NCBI RefSeq assembly: GCF_026391055.1
Contig: NZ_JAPLET010000031.1
Span: forward strand, 124,001 to 188,000
DNA length: 64,000 nt
DNA from: Spirosoma sp.
Lineage (GTDB): Bacteria > Bacteroidota > Bacteroidia > Cytophagales > Spirosomataceae
Reading direction: 5' to 3'
The notes beneath the pieces were generated by a model. That model was not told the origin of the DNA, ran no database searches, and worked only from the letters and a program-made list of their open reading frames with translations. Shown in pieces: positions 45,571 through 54,142 of this stretch (position 1 is the first letter of the stretch; each line of letters begins with the position of its first letter). The position numbers and the translations under genes are program-made.

Positions 45571-46542
45571 ATGATCGACAAAATACTTTCCCGCCCTGAG
45601 TTCCAGACTGAGCCGCCTGTGTTGGTCGACATTGGGGCATCGGGGCAATTGCATGGCCGCTGGAAGGCGTTCGCCAAATACGCCGTTTGCATCGCCTTCG
45701 ACGCCGACGACCGCGACTTTGGGTACGTTGAAAGTGAATCGAAGCATTTCAGGAAGCTATATACGTTCAACAATATCGTTACCGGGCCGCAATCGGCGGA
45801 AGAGGATAAAGAAAGCTCCAACTTTTACCTGACGGCATCGCCCCACTGTTCCAGCCTGCTGCCTCCTCGCCCCGACCTGATTCAAGAGTACGCCTTCGCG
45901 CCGAAATTTGAACTATCAAAGGTCGTTCAACTGAAAACGCGCAGTCTCCGCTCCACCCTCGATAGCCTGAATATCGATCGGGTAGACTGGTTTAAAACCG
46001 ATTCGCAGGGCACCGATCTCCGGCTATTCCGAAATCTCGGTGAGGCCCGGTCCAAACGGGTGCTGACGGCCGAGTTCGAGCCGGGCATTTTATCCGTTTA
46101 CGATGGTGAAGACAAGCTCCATGAGGTGTTGCGCTTTATGGAAGAGCAGAACAGCCATTGGCTGGTGGAGTTGATTCCGAAAGGCTCGCCCCGCATCACC
46201 CCGGCCCTACTTGACAGTTTTACGACCAATCCGCTCCTCAAGAAGTTCGTTTTGTTTTCGCTGAAAAGCAGCGCGGCATGGGGCGAAATGACGTACTTGA
46301 ACCGCTTTGCCGACGAAGCTGCCCTCACACAACGGAACCTGCTGCTGGGCTGGGTTTTTGCCACAACCCTCAAACAGCACGGCTTTGCGCTCATCCTGAC
46401 CCAAAAAGCCAAAAGCCGTTTTGCAGACCCTATTTTCGACGAGATGGAAAAATACTCCCGTCGGCGGGTTTGGGGGCGCATTCTCGAAATTGGATTCTGG
46501 CCCGAGGTCGTTAAGAAATTCGATAAACTCCTCGGTCGGTGA
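45571..46542 (+). CDS. FkbM-like methyltransferase, divergent
   Basis: The 323-residue protein has PVLVDIGASGQLHGRWKAF as a motif-I-like SAM loop (DIGASG), the acidic CIAFDADDRDF strand, and RVDWFKTDSQGTDLRLF, equivalent to the FkbM KMDIEGxE block with a changed sequence. The C-terminal 100 residues are extra. The overall plan is that of an FkbM methyltransferase, more divergent than its neighbour. Its stop overlaps the GTG start of the GT4 gene by four bases, so they are translationally coupled. Target sugar unknown. Confidence 0.78.
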   Translation: MIDKILSRPEFQTEPPVLVDIGASGQLHGRWKAFAKYAVCIAFDADDRDFGYVESESKHFRKLYTFNNIVTGPQSAEEDKESSNFYLTASPHCSSLLPPRPDLIQEYAFAPKFELSKVVQLKTRSLRSTLDSLNIDRVDWFKTDSQGTDLRLFRNLGEARSKRVLTAEFEPGILSVYDGEDKLHEVLRFMEEQNSHWLVELIPKGSPRITPALLDSFTTNPLLKKFVLFSLKSSAAWGEMTYLNRFADEAALTQRNLLLGWVFATTLKQHGFALILTQKAKSRFADPIFDEMEKYSRRRVWGRILEIGFWPEVVKKFDKLLGR

Positions 46543-47861
46543 GAGTTACCCTGCTCAGTACCTATCAATCCTTCGGGGGGGCTGCAGTAGCGGCAACCCG
46601 GCTGCATCGTGCGTTGCAGAAATACCCGACGTCATTGGCAGCGCAGCCGAATGAAGTGGTAGAAAGCACAATGCTGATTGGCACACCCAATCGGCTGGAT
46701 ACGCACAAACCCGCCCCCGGTGTTTCTTTCTTAGCGAATAACTTTCTGGCAGAACAAACCGCCTTTGGCCGATTTGTGGCCGAGCGGCTGGCGTTTCTGC
46801 CCTACGAACGAGACCCCTCCGTACGGTTTCAGTTTTCGCCCGCCCGTTTCGGTGCCGGGCTAACCTTCCACCCGGCTATTCAGCAAACCGATGTCATCCA
46901 CTTGCACTGGATCAACTTCGGGTTTTTGTCGCTTAACGGGCTTCGGGCACTGATTGATCTGGGTAAACCCATTGTCTGGACACTGCACGACCAGTGGACC
47001 TTTACGGGCGGCTGTCACTATACCCACGGTTGCCCTAATTTCCAAACTCACTGCCATCACTGCCCCTACCTGAAAAAGCCGGGGGCGCAGGATTTATCCT
47101 ACCAAATTTTCGAGAAGAAATTGCGATTGTTTGCAGACTCGAACATTCACTTCGTCTCGCCGAGCCACTGGCTGGCCGATGAAGGACGGAGCAGCACCTT
47201 GTTGGGCAATTCTCCGTTTACCGTCATCCCGAATACCGTCGATCAGAACCTGTATCGACCCATCGACCGGACGGAGGCCGCCAATCGATTCGACTTACCC
47301 GATACCGGTAAGCCGCGCCTGTTGTTCGGAAGCGCGAACATAACCGACACCCGCAAAGGCTTCCGCTATTTTGCCGAAGCCCTCACGCTCCTTCATCAGC
47401 AACACCCTGCCCTAACGCCCGAAGTTCTGGTTTTTGGAAAAGGACGTTCGTATTTGCTCAACGAACTTCCCTACCCGGTACGGCATCTGGGTTTGTTGAC
47501 AACAGAAGACGACATTGTAGCCGCCTATAATGCCGCCGATGCGCTGGTTGTGCCTTCGCTGGAAGACAACCTGCCCAACACCGTTGTCGAAGCCATGGCC
47601 TGCGGAACACCCGTCGTCGGCTTCCGAACGGGTGGCATTCCGGAAATGATCGATCACGAAACAAACGGCTACCTCGCCGATGTTGGTTCCGCTCAGCAAC
47701 TGGCGGATGGCCTGGCGTTCATTCTGACGCATGCTCATTCCAATACCCTTCGACAAAACGCCCGGCAATCCGCCGAAGCCAGTTTCTCAGAAGACGTAGT
47801 GGCACGGCAACATGTGGAATTATATAGCCAATTAGTGAAGTTAGGAGTAAGGAGTTGCTGA
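46539..47861 (+). CDS. Glycosyltransferase, GT4 family
   Basis: The 440-residue protein (GTG start coupled to the preceding stop) is a GT-B enzyme. It has the N-terminal LLSTYQSFGGAAVAATRLH, the GT4-typical VIHLHWINFGF and WTLHDQWTFTGGCHY, and the C-terminal donor-binding block VVPSLEDNLPNTVVEAMACGTPVVG followed by TGGIPEMI. It would add a hexose or related sugar from an NDP donor in the cytoplasm. The last residues LGVRSC and the stop codon are encoded by one arm of a palindromic element, which suggests the 3' end was rewritten by it. Confidence 0.95.
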   Translation: MRVTLLSTYQSFGGAAVAATRLHRALQKYPTSLAAQPNEVVESTMLIGTPNRLDTHKPAPGVSFLANNFLAEQTAFGRFVAERLAFLPYERDPSVRFQFSPARFGAGLTFHPAIQQTDVIHLHWINFGFLSLNGLRALIDLGKPIVWTLHDQWTFTGGCHYTHGCPNFQTHCHHCPYLKKPGAQDLSYQIFEKKLRLFADSNIHFVSPSHWLADEGRSSTLLGNSPFTVIPNTVDQNLYRPIDRTEAANRFDLPDTGKPRLLFGSANITDTRKGFRYFAEALTLLHQQHPALTPEVLVFGKGRSYLLNELPYPVRHLGLLTTEDDIVAAYNAADALVVPSLEDNLPNTVVEAMACGTPVVGFRTGGIPEMIDHETNGYLADVGSAQQLADGLAFILTHAHSNTLRQNARQSAEASFSEDVVARQHVELYSQLVKLGVRSC

Positions 47862-47901
47862 TGCCAGTAATACCCTCGCGTCAGCAACTCCTTACTCCTC
47901 A
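47841..47901. repeat. Palindromic element, copy A, at the end of the GT4 gene
   Basis: Arms 47841-47864 and 47878-47901 (24 bp, two imperfections) enclose a 13-base loop CAGTAATACCCTC. The core stem plus loop matches copy B at 52317-52401 closely. The first arm codes for the GT4 C-terminus and its stop codon; the second lies just before the GT2 start at 47918. Confidence 0.8.
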
Positions 47902-47917
47902 TTCCTCGCTTCTACTC

Positions 47918-48667
47918 ATGCCCCCAACCATCTCCATCATCACCATTACCTACAATGCTGAGCGGTTTCTGGAACGCACGATTCAGAGCATTGTGGCGCA
48001 GCAGGCTACCGACTTTGAATATATTGTGGTTGATGGTGCCTCCAAAGATGGTACGCTGGACATTATTAAGCGTTACGAGCGCCACGTTACCAGTTGGATT
48101 TCTGAACCCGACCGAGGCCTGTACGATGCCATGAACAAAGGGCGGCAGCGGGCAACGGGCGAGTATGTGTGGTTCATGAATGCCGGGGATGAATTATATG
48201 ATCGGGACACGCTGCAAAAGCTGCTGGCCCAGATCAAGTCAACAGACGCTGATGTTTATTACAGCGATGCGCTGTTCGTTCGGGAAGATGGCAGCCCGGT
48301 TGGGTTGCGAAGCCAGATTACTCCGCACACCTTACCCCACACCCTTACGTGGTGCGATATGGCCCTCGGCATGAAAGTATGTCATCAGGCATTTGTAGCC
48401 CGACGGGCCATTGCTCCAGCCTATCCTATCAACAACCTCAGCGCCGATCTGGATTGGGAGATTCGCTGTTTGAAAGCAGCTTCCAAAGTTCAATTCAGCC
48501 CCTTCACGCTATGCCGGTATTTAGTGGGTGGCTTATCGGTGCAGCAGCACAGGCAATCGCTCATTGACCGCTTTAAAGTGCTTGTGATGCACTTTGGGCT
48601 GGTACAAACGATAATTAACCATAGCAAGATCCTGTGGCGGGCCAGTCAGTTTAAAAGAAATACGTGA
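47918..48667 (+). CDS. Glycosyltransferase, GT2 family
   Basis: From the ATG at 47918 the protein is 249 residues and begins directly with the GT-A nucleotide-binding motif ISIITITYNAERFLERTI; the longer frame from 47855 would translate the palindromic element. Next come FEYIVVDGASKDGTLDII and SEPDRGLYDAMNKGRQRATGEYVWFMNAGDEL with the metal-binding DxD-type region. This is the common WcaA/GT2 type found in O-antigen and capsule loci. It is the last gene of the glycan locus, followed by a 237-base gap. Confidence 0.92.
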   Translation: MPPTISIITITYNAERFLERTIQSIVAQQATDFEYIVVDGASKDGTLDIIKRYERHVTSWISEPDRGLYDAMNKGRQRATGEYVWFMNAGDELYDRDTLQKLLAQIKSTDADVYYSDALFVREDGSPVGLRSQITPHTLPHTLTWCDMALGMKVCHQAFVARRAIAPAYPINNLSADLDWEIRCLKAASKVQFSPFTLCRYLVGGLSVQQHRQSLIDRFKVLVMHFGLVQTIINHSKILWRASQFKRNT

Positions 48668-48832
48668 AAACGCTTTTTAACCCAGGAATAATCCATACCC
48701 GAGCTGTGGGGATGAACCGGAATAGGTGAACAAGTGAACCACTTTTAACTACTAGTTTTCCCTTTTTGTGAAATTTGTGTGAAAACAATGGGATAATTCC
48801 CAGTTGTATGCCTTTTGATTGGTAAATGCGGA

Positions 48833-48840
48833 TAAATTTG
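48833..48840 (+). promoter_or_regulatory. -7 box of the pfkA promoter
   Basis: TAAATTTG matches TAnnTTTG exactly. The leader to the ATG at 48905 would be about 58 bases. No well-spaced TTG lies exactly 19-21 bases upstream. Confidence 0.6.
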
Positions 48841-48904
48841 CAGGATTTATTCTGTTACCCGCGTAGCCTTTTTGTGAAATTCTCCTAAAAAATTGATTTA
48901 ACCT

Positions 48905-49879
48905 ATGAAACGAGTAGCTGTTTTTACCTCGGGTGGCGACGCACCGGGTATGAACGCCTGTATCCGGGCTGTAGTTCGGGGGGCGGTCTATCACGGCATT
49001 GAAGTGTTCGGTATCCGCCGGGGGTACAGCGGAATGATAAATGGCGATATCTTTCAGATGTCTTCACACTCGGTGAGTAACATCGTACAGCGTGGAGGCA
49101 CTATCCTGAAATCGGCCCGCAGCAAAGAGTTTATGACGCCTGAAGGGCGCGCAAAAGCCTACGAACAACTCAAGAAATTCGATATTGAAGGTCTGGTTGC
49201 CATTGGCGGTAACGGTACCTTTACGGGTGCTACGCTTTTCTTCGACGAATACGGTATTCCAACCGTTGGCGCACCCGGCACGATCGATAACGACCTTTAC
49301 GGAACTGACCATACGATTGGCTTCGACACCGCCGTGAATACGGCTCTGGAAGCCATTGATAAAATTCGCGATACGGCCGACTCTCACGACCGTATTTTCT
49401 TCATTGAAGTGATGGGCCGCGACTCCGGTTATATTGCGATTCAGTCGGGTATTGCCGGTGGTGCCGAAATGGTAATGGTACCGGAAGTACTGACGCCAAT
49501 TTCTGAAGTTGTCGAAACGCTTAAATCGGGCTGGAGCCGCCAGAAATCATCGTCCATCGTTGTCATTGCCGAAGGGGAAGAAGCCGGTAATGCGACCGAG
49601 ATTGCCGAAAAAATACGCCTTCAGGTTCAATCCACCATCGATATGCGGGTAACAACCCTGGGGCACATTCAGCGCGGTGGCATTCCTACGGCTTACGACC
49701 GGATTCTGGCCAGCCGCCTGGGCCTTGGCGCTCTGGAAGGCCTGATGAATGGCGAACAGAACGTAATGGCCGGGATCATCAATAATGAGCTGGTCTACAC
49801 CCCGTTCCGTGATACCATTCGCCTGCCGAAGCCAATTAGCGAGGATTTGCTCAGGATGGTAAAGATTTTATCTGTGTAA
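48905..49879 (+). CDS. pfkA: ATP-dependent 6-phosphofructokinase
   Basis: The 324-residue protein has the group A PFK signatures: TSGGDAPGMNACIRAVVR for the nucleotide loop, IGGNGTFTGA, and the catalytic PGTIDNDLYGTDHTIGF with Asp128 and Asp130; the effector helix MGRDSGYIA follows. Gly104 suits the ATP-dependent type rather than the PPi type, though the preceding residue is Asn where E. coli has Asp. It commits fructose 6-phosphate to glycolysis. It is a single-gene unit with its own promoter and a terminator shared with the convergent YdcF-like gene. Confidence 0.96.
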   Translation: MKRVAVFTSGGDAPGMNACIRAVVRGAVYHGIEVFGIRRGYSGMINGDIFQMSSHSVSNIVQRGGTILKSARSKEFMTPEGRAKAYEQLKKFDIEGLVAIGGNGTFTGATLFFDEYGIPTVGAPGTIDNDLYGTDHTIGFDTAVNTALEAIDKIRDTADSHDRIFFIEVMGRDSGYIAIQSGIAGGAEMVMVPEVLTPISEVVETLKSGWSRQKSSSIVVIAEGEEAGNATEIAEKIRLQVQSTIDMRVTTLGHIQRGGIPTAYDRILASRLGLGALEGLMNGEQNVMAGIINNELVYTPFRDTIRLPKPISEDLLRMVKILSV

Positions 49880-49894
49880 TCATAGTATTCGTCC

Positions 49895-49927
49895 AGACCT
49901 ATAAGGTTGTTAAAACCTTATAGGTCT
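49895..49927. terminator. Hairpin between convergent pfkA and YdcF-like genes
   Basis: Perfect 14-bp arms (49895-49908 and 49914-49927) with a 5-base loop. Its right end overlaps the YdcF-like stop codon by two bases. No long T-tract. Confidence 0.7.
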
Positions 49928-50744
49928 ACACATAGCCCACAGCCTTATAGGTGACGTAGCCAACAAATTCGCGAATCAGATAGTACGATTCAAAAAAGGC
50001 TTCTTCGTCGGGCAACAACCACTCGGAAGGGCCAAACAACCGTCGGTTTCCCAAAAAGTTACTCGGAAACGGAATTGTCTGAACACCTTGTTTCTGAAAG
50101 CAGGCTACTGCCCGTTTCATGTGCCAGGCCGATGTAATCAGGACATACTCGTAGTGAGACTTGTCGAAATGCTTGCGGAGAATCGGGGCTGAAAAACGGG
50201 CGTTTTCGTGCGTATTCCGCGATTTACCTTCCAGTATGATGTCTTCCGGCCGAACCCCGGCAATGATCAATAACTCACCGGCCAAATGCCCTTCGTCGTT
50301 CAGGCTTATCGGATGAAAGGGCCAACTGCCCAGACCACCACTGATTAACACTTTCTGAACAGCTCCCGTTTTGTACAAGTACAATGCCTGTCCTATCCGG
50401 TCGGCTTCCCGTCCTAGTAGAAACCGGGCCAGATGTGTTCGGTTCAGGGGGGTACCGGGTGCTTCCCGTTCGCCGTTTATGATGCCTCCGGTCAATACAA
50501 TAGCCACCCGTCTTACGGAATCTCCGGGCACATGCATGTCGGGCTTGATTGGGTACTCCCACCACAAAGCCAGTTCGTTAACAAGAAACGAATTTCCTAA
50601 TAGCCAGAAAACGCCCAGTGCAAGTCCGATAAGTTGGCGTCGCAATCGGGCTGTTTTTACCAATAAAGCCCCTATCAAAGCCACTACCAGCCAGCCAGCG
50701 GGTGTAAGGAGGTAAGTAATGGTTTTGGAAAAGAAATAAAACAT
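49926..50744 (-). CDS. YdcF/ElyC-like (DUF218) membrane protein
   Basis: The 272-residue protein has two N-terminal membrane segments (about 12-30 and 37-56) and a DUF218 domain with AIVLTGGIINGE, GAVQKVLISGGLG, EDIILEGKSRNTHENARF and VLITSAWHMKRAVACF. Members with this topology (ElyC-like) influence envelope polysaccharide or undecaprenyl-carrier use in enteric bacteria; the biochemical reaction is not settled. It converges on pfkA and stands divergent from a TlpA-like gene. No operon partner. Confidence 0.9.
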   Translation of the reverse strand: MFYFFSKTITYLLTPAGWLVVALIGALLVKTARLRRQLIGLALGVFWLLGNSFLVNELALWWEYPIKPDMHVPGDSVRRVAIVLTGGIINGEREAPGTPLNRTHLARFLLGREADRIGQALYLYKTGAVQKVLISGGLGSWPFHPISLNDEGHLAGELLIIAGVRPEDIILEGKSRNTHENARFSAPILRKHFDKSHYEYVLITSAWHMKRAVACFQKQGVQTIPFPSNFLGNRRLFGPSEWLLPDEEAFFESYYLIREFVGYVTYKAVGYV

Positions 50745-50801
50745 AGACTATTTGTAAGGTGGCAAGCGTTTTGATAGCAAGAACCTACCAGCAAAATACC
50801 G

Positions 50802-50809
50802 TAAATTTG
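50802..50809 (+). promoter_or_regulatory. -7 box of the TlpA-like gene
   Basis: TAAATTTG is an exact TAnnTTTG match 36 bases before the ATG at 50845, and it favours that start over the in-frame TTG at 50821. Confidence 0.6.
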
Positions 50810-50844
50810 ATCCTATTCTGTTGCGAAGATACATACCACTCTGT

Positions 50845-52311
50845 ATGAAAAAACACCTTTTAACGGCGCTGTTTAGCTTGTATTTACTTCCCGCCATCTG
50901 GGCCCAGTCAGCGACCAAACCAATTGATAGTGGTTTTAAAATTATAGGCCATGTTAAAGGGCTAAAAGATACGACCTGCGTACTGGCTCACTTTTTCGGC
51001 TCCACTCAATACATACCCAAAGATACGGCCCGTGTAGATGGTGCCGGAAACATGGTTTTTGAAGGAACCAAGAAGCTACCCGAGGGCCTATTTATTGTCG
51101 TTATGCCCCAAAAAGGGTATCTGCAATTGCTGGTTACCGACGATCAGCAGTTCTCGTTCGATACCGATACAACCAACATCATCGCCAGCATGAAGGTATC
51201 AGGCTCCAAAGAAAATGAGTTATTTTATACCTATCAGCAGCAACTCAGTAAATTATCGGACCAGGCGCAAGCGCTGAATGTGCAGAAAAAGATGCGAAAT
51301 GATGCCGTTTCGGCAGCCACGATGAACAAACAGCTGAGCGATTTGCAGAAACAGGCCACAGACTACCGCAGCCAGTTCCTGAAAGACAACGCAAGTTCCT
51401 TTGCCGCTAAGCTGTTCAAAGCTTCTGCCGAACCCGACGTGCCGCCTGCTCCAAAGGCCGCGAATGGACGCCCGGATTCCGTTTGGGTTTTCAATTATTT
51501 TAAGGCACACTTCTGGGATGATTTCGACTTCTCCGATGAGCGTTTTGTCCGGTCACCTCTGTTGCAGCAAAAAGTAGAACGTTACATCAAAGAGCTAACC
51601 GTTCAGGTGCCAGATTCCCTTATTAAAGAAGCCGATCTGGTGGTTAACAAGGCTATTGCAGGCAAAAGCGCCGAAGTAAAATACTACACCATCTATTACA
51701 TCACGAGCCAGTACGAGCAACCCAAAGTGATGGGAACAGACGGCTTGTTTGTACACATGTTCGAAAAGTATTATAAAACGGGCGTTATGACGGTTTCCGA
51801 TTCATCGACCCTCAAAAGCATCGGCGAGCGGGTGGCTACCATGAAGCCCAATCTAGTCGGTAAATCATTCGTGGCTCCCGTCATTAGCGATACCCTACGT
51901 CGGCCAATTGCTTTCCAGAACCTGAAATCAGATTATACCATTGTGTTTTTCTATTCGCCAACCTGCGGTCATTGCCGGGAAAGCGCGCCAAAAATCAAGA
52001 AACTGGTGGACGACTACAAGGGGAAAGGCATAGAAGTCGTAGCCATCGCCATTGATCAAAGCCCCGAAGAGTGGAAGAAGTTCATTAAGGAGTTTAAGCT
52101 GGGGAAGGCCATTAACGGCTATGATTACAGCTCCCGAACCGATTTCCGGCGGCAATATGATGTCTGGACAACACCAACGGTCTACGTGCTGGATAAGAAC
52201 AAACGAATCATTGCCCGCAAGCTCCCTACCGAGCAAATTGAGGACTTTATCCTGTTCAATAAGCGACAGGAAGCCGCAAAACGGACAGCATCGGTGTCGG
52301 CGAAGAAGTGA
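50845..52311 (+). CDS. TlpA-like exported thiol-disulfide oxidoreductase with DUF4369/DUF5106 region
   Basis: From the ATG at 50845 the protein is 488 residues with a signal peptide (MKKHLLTALFSLYLLPAIWAQ). A DUF4369-like beta domain covers about 30-135, a helical DUF5106-like region about 135-330, and a thioredoxin/TlpA domain about 335-470. The active site is SPTCGHCRESAPKIKKL (CxxC) with the cis-Pro in TTPTVYVLD. These Bacteroidota proteins keep periplasmic cysteines reduced, for example during cytochrome c maturation. Single gene with its own promoter, and a long palindromic element (copy B) just after its stop codon. Confidence 0.93.
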   Translation: MKKHLLTALFSLYLLPAIWAQSATKPIDSGFKIIGHVKGLKDTTCVLAHFFGSTQYIPKDTARVDGAGNMVFEGTKKLPEGLFIVVMPQKGYLQLLVTDDQQFSFDTDTTNIIASMKVSGSKENELFYTYQQQLSKLSDQAQALNVQKKMRNDAVSAATMNKQLSDLQKQATDYRSQFLKDNASSFAAKLFKASAEPDVPPAPKAANGRPDSVWVFNYFKAHFWDDFDFSDERFVRSPLLQQKVERYIKELTVQVPDSLIKEADLVVNKAIAGKSAEVKYYTIYYITSQYEQPKVMGTDGLFVHMFEKYYKTGVMTVSDSSTLKSIGERVATMKPNLVGKSFVAPVISDTLRRPIAFQNLKSDYTIVFFYSPTCGHCRESAPKIKKLVDDYKGKGIEVVAIAIDQSPEEWKKFIKEFKLGKAINGYDYSSRTDFRRQYDVWTTPTVYVLDKNKRIIARKLPTEQIEDFILFNKRQEAAKRTASVSAKK

Positions 52312-52316
52312 ATAGC

Positions 52317-52401
52317 AGGAGTTAGTAGATAAAAGTGAGGAGTTGCTGACGCCAGTAATATTCTCGCGCCAGCAACTCCTCACTTTTATCTACTAACTCC
52401 T
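52317..52401. repeat. Palindromic element, copy B, between convergent genes
   Basis: Arms 52317-52352 and 52366-52401 form a 36-bp inverted repeat with one mismatch and a 13-base loop CAGTAATATTCTC. Core stem and loop match copy A at 47841-47901; the outer stems differ but stay paired. It lies between the TlpA-like and DUF58 genes. Confidence 0.85.
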
Positions 52402-52414
52402 ACTTCTAAAAAAA

Positions 52415-53326
52415 TTACCTCATCTTCGTCCGCTTCACCAAATAGGCTTGGAGAATCTGGTCGAAGCCCTGGGCGATATCGGCTTCGATGAAGTCGATTT
52501 TGTATTGGCCGCAACGCATTTTCAGTTCCTGGAAATACGACTTTACCGCCTGCTGATACGTTTCCCGTACCTGTCCGGGCTGAAGCTTCACCTTTTCTCC
52601 GGTTTCTAGGTCGATAAATTCGTAAGGCCGTTCGTCGAAGGCGAACTCCTCCTCCGTTTTTTTGTCCGTTACGTGAAATAGCAGCACTTCGTGTAAGTTA
52701 TGGCGTAAGTGTTGCAGGGCTGAAAACAGCGCATCGGCTTTTTCGCTGTTATCGAACATATCGCTGAAAATAACCACCAGCGACCGTTTATTGATTTTTT
52801 CGGCTACCAGATGAATGACATCAGCCGCCGAGGTTTTTCGTAGCGGTTTAGGCTGCTGCATCAACAGATCGAGTTGCGTAAACAGTTTATGAACGTGCGA
52901 CGGCGTCGATTTTGTAGGCGTTTGCAGGTCGATCTGATCCGCGAAGGTGGTCAGGCTCACGGCATCTTTCTGGCGCTGCAGCATATAGGCCAGACACGCG
53001 GCTGCCATCACGCTGAAAGTCATCTTCCCATACGTAGCTTCAGGGTAATACATCGATGACGACGTATCGATCAGCAGGTGACAGCGTAAATTTGTTTCTT
53101 CTTCGTAGCGCTTGACAAATAGTTTTTCTGTCTTGCCAAACACTTTCCAGTCGATATGCCGGGTCGTTTCGCCGGTATTGTAGAGTCGGTGTTCCGCAAA
53201 CTCGACTGAAAACCCATGGAAGGGTGATTTGTGCAGCCCTGTAATAAAGCCTTCGACCAGTTGACGGGCCAGAAATTCGACGTTTCCAAACGAACGTACC
53301 TGGCTAAGATTAAGGGGTTGTTTCAT
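52415..53326 (-). CDS. DUF58 / von Willebrand A-like protein
   Basis: The 303-residue protein has the DUF58 pattern: the N-terminal RSFGNVEFLARQLVEGFITG, the signature HRLYNTGETTRHIDWKVFGKTEKLFVKRYEEE split across a loop, and then a vWA fold with a MIDAS-type DTSSSM. These proteins are normally encoded beside MoxR-type AAA ATPases and act with them as chaperone-like units on envelope proteins, but no MoxR gene is adjacent here. It follows the RlpA gene on the same strand, separated by a terminator, so it is likely a separate unit. Confidence 0.92.
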   Translation of the reverse strand: MKQPLNLSQVRSFGNVEFLARQLVEGFITGLHKSPFHGFSVEFAEHRLYNTGETTRHIDWKVFGKTEKLFVKRYEEETNLRCHLLIDTSSSMYYPEATYGKMTFSVMAAACLAYMLQRQKDAVSLTTFADQIDLQTPTKSTPSHVHKLFTQLDLLMQQPKPLRKTSAADVIHLVAEKINKRSLVVIFSDMFDNSEKADALFSALQHLRHNLHEVLLFHVTDKKTEEEFAFDERPYEFIDLETGEKVKLQPGQVRETYQQAVKSYFQELKMRCGQYKIDFIEADIAQGFDQILQAYLVKRTKMR

Positions 53327-53354
53327 AAGCTCTTTCGCTTTTTGAATTTAACGC

Positions 53355-53415
53355 AAAAAGCGAACCGTTCGACATCTCCGGCAGGAATTGCACAGGGAAA
53401 TATCGAACGGTTCGC
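53355..53415 (-). terminator. Terminator of the RlpA gene
   Basis: Sixteen-base arms (53360-53375 and 53400-53415, one mismatch) with a 24-base loop. On the minus strand five T follow the stem (53359-53355). It lies between rlpA and the DUF58 gene. Confidence 0.75.
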
Positions 53416-53434
53416 AAACGCAGCTGTTAGCTGC

Positions 53435-53869
53435 TTACATAACGGGTTCCAGCAGGGGCTGAAACTCAACTGGGGTTGTAAACGGCGAAGGCGTCATAGC
53501 GACTGCATAGCCTTTGCCAACAACCCGAAGTGATACATTGGCAATCCCTTTGGAAACCATGCCAAGTGCATGAGCGGCTGCCATAGTTAAATCAATAACG
53601 CGCCCTTTGGCAAAAGGCCCCCGATCATTGATTCGTACAATTACTGAGCGCTGATTGTCGAGGTTTGTTACTTCAACCAACGTGTTTAAAGGTAAGTTAC
53701 GGTGGGCTCCTTCGAGGGCTGCTGCGCTAACGCGCTCCCCGTAAGCGGTCCTGCGACCATTGAACTTCTTGGAATAAAAAGACGCTTTGCCTTTCTGTAT
53801 GAGGCTCGGAAGAGCCTCCGCCGGGTTTATGTTGCTAAAAAACAACATAATGGACATGATCAAACTCAT
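53435..53869 (-). CDS. rlpA: RlpA-like (double-psi beta-barrel) septal/cell-wall protein
   Basis: From the ATG at 53869 the protein is 144 residues with a signal-peptide-like start (MSLIMSIMLFFSNINPAEA); the longer frame to 53965 adds residues without signal character. The RlpA domain covers about 25-125: GKASFYSKKFNGRRTAYGE, LPLNTLVEVTN, VIVRINDRGPFAKGRVIDL and AAAHALGM. RlpA-type proteins bind or cleave denuded peptidoglycan in the periplasm. The SPOR domain seen in longer members is absent. Single gene, ended by a hairpin terminator. Confidence 0.9.
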   Translation of the reverse strand: MSLIMSIMLFFSNINPAEALPSLIQKGKASFYSKKFNGRRTAYGERVSAAALEGAHRNLPLNTLVEVTNLDNQRSVIVRINDRGPFAKGRVIDLTMAAAHALGMVSKGIANVSLRVVGKGYAVAMTPSPFTTPVEFQPLLEPVM

Positions 53870-54083
53870 ACAGCTCCTAGTTACGTGAAAAAAATAGGCG
53901 GGGGGTATGTTTACATTACTTCCACATACCAGCCGCCCCAAAAAAGTGCAATTCCTTAAAAACAAAGATAATATACACGCCCTTTATAACCAAGCTATTA
54001 GCGAAAAAAGTGTGGAATTAGCTCTACATTACCGTTTACTTTTGGCATCAATTACGCCCAAAATATATTTAACTGTATTCTTT

Positions 54084-54112
54084 TTGTTCTATCCTGATAG
54101 AATGTACTTTAG
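54084..54112 (+). promoter_or_regulatory. Promoter of the PUR-like gene
   Basis: TTG at 54084-54086, an 18-base spacer, then TACTTTAG (54105-54112), one base off TAnnTTTG. The leader to the GTG start at 54143 is short. Confidence 0.5.
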
Positions 54113-54142
54113 CGTTTGAGAATTGACTAAACCTTTTTAACT

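Noticed and set aside
47855-47917. Earlier start for the GT2 gene
   Set aside because: The added 21 residues are encoded by the second arm of the palindromic element; the ATG at 47918 gives the usual GT2 beginning.
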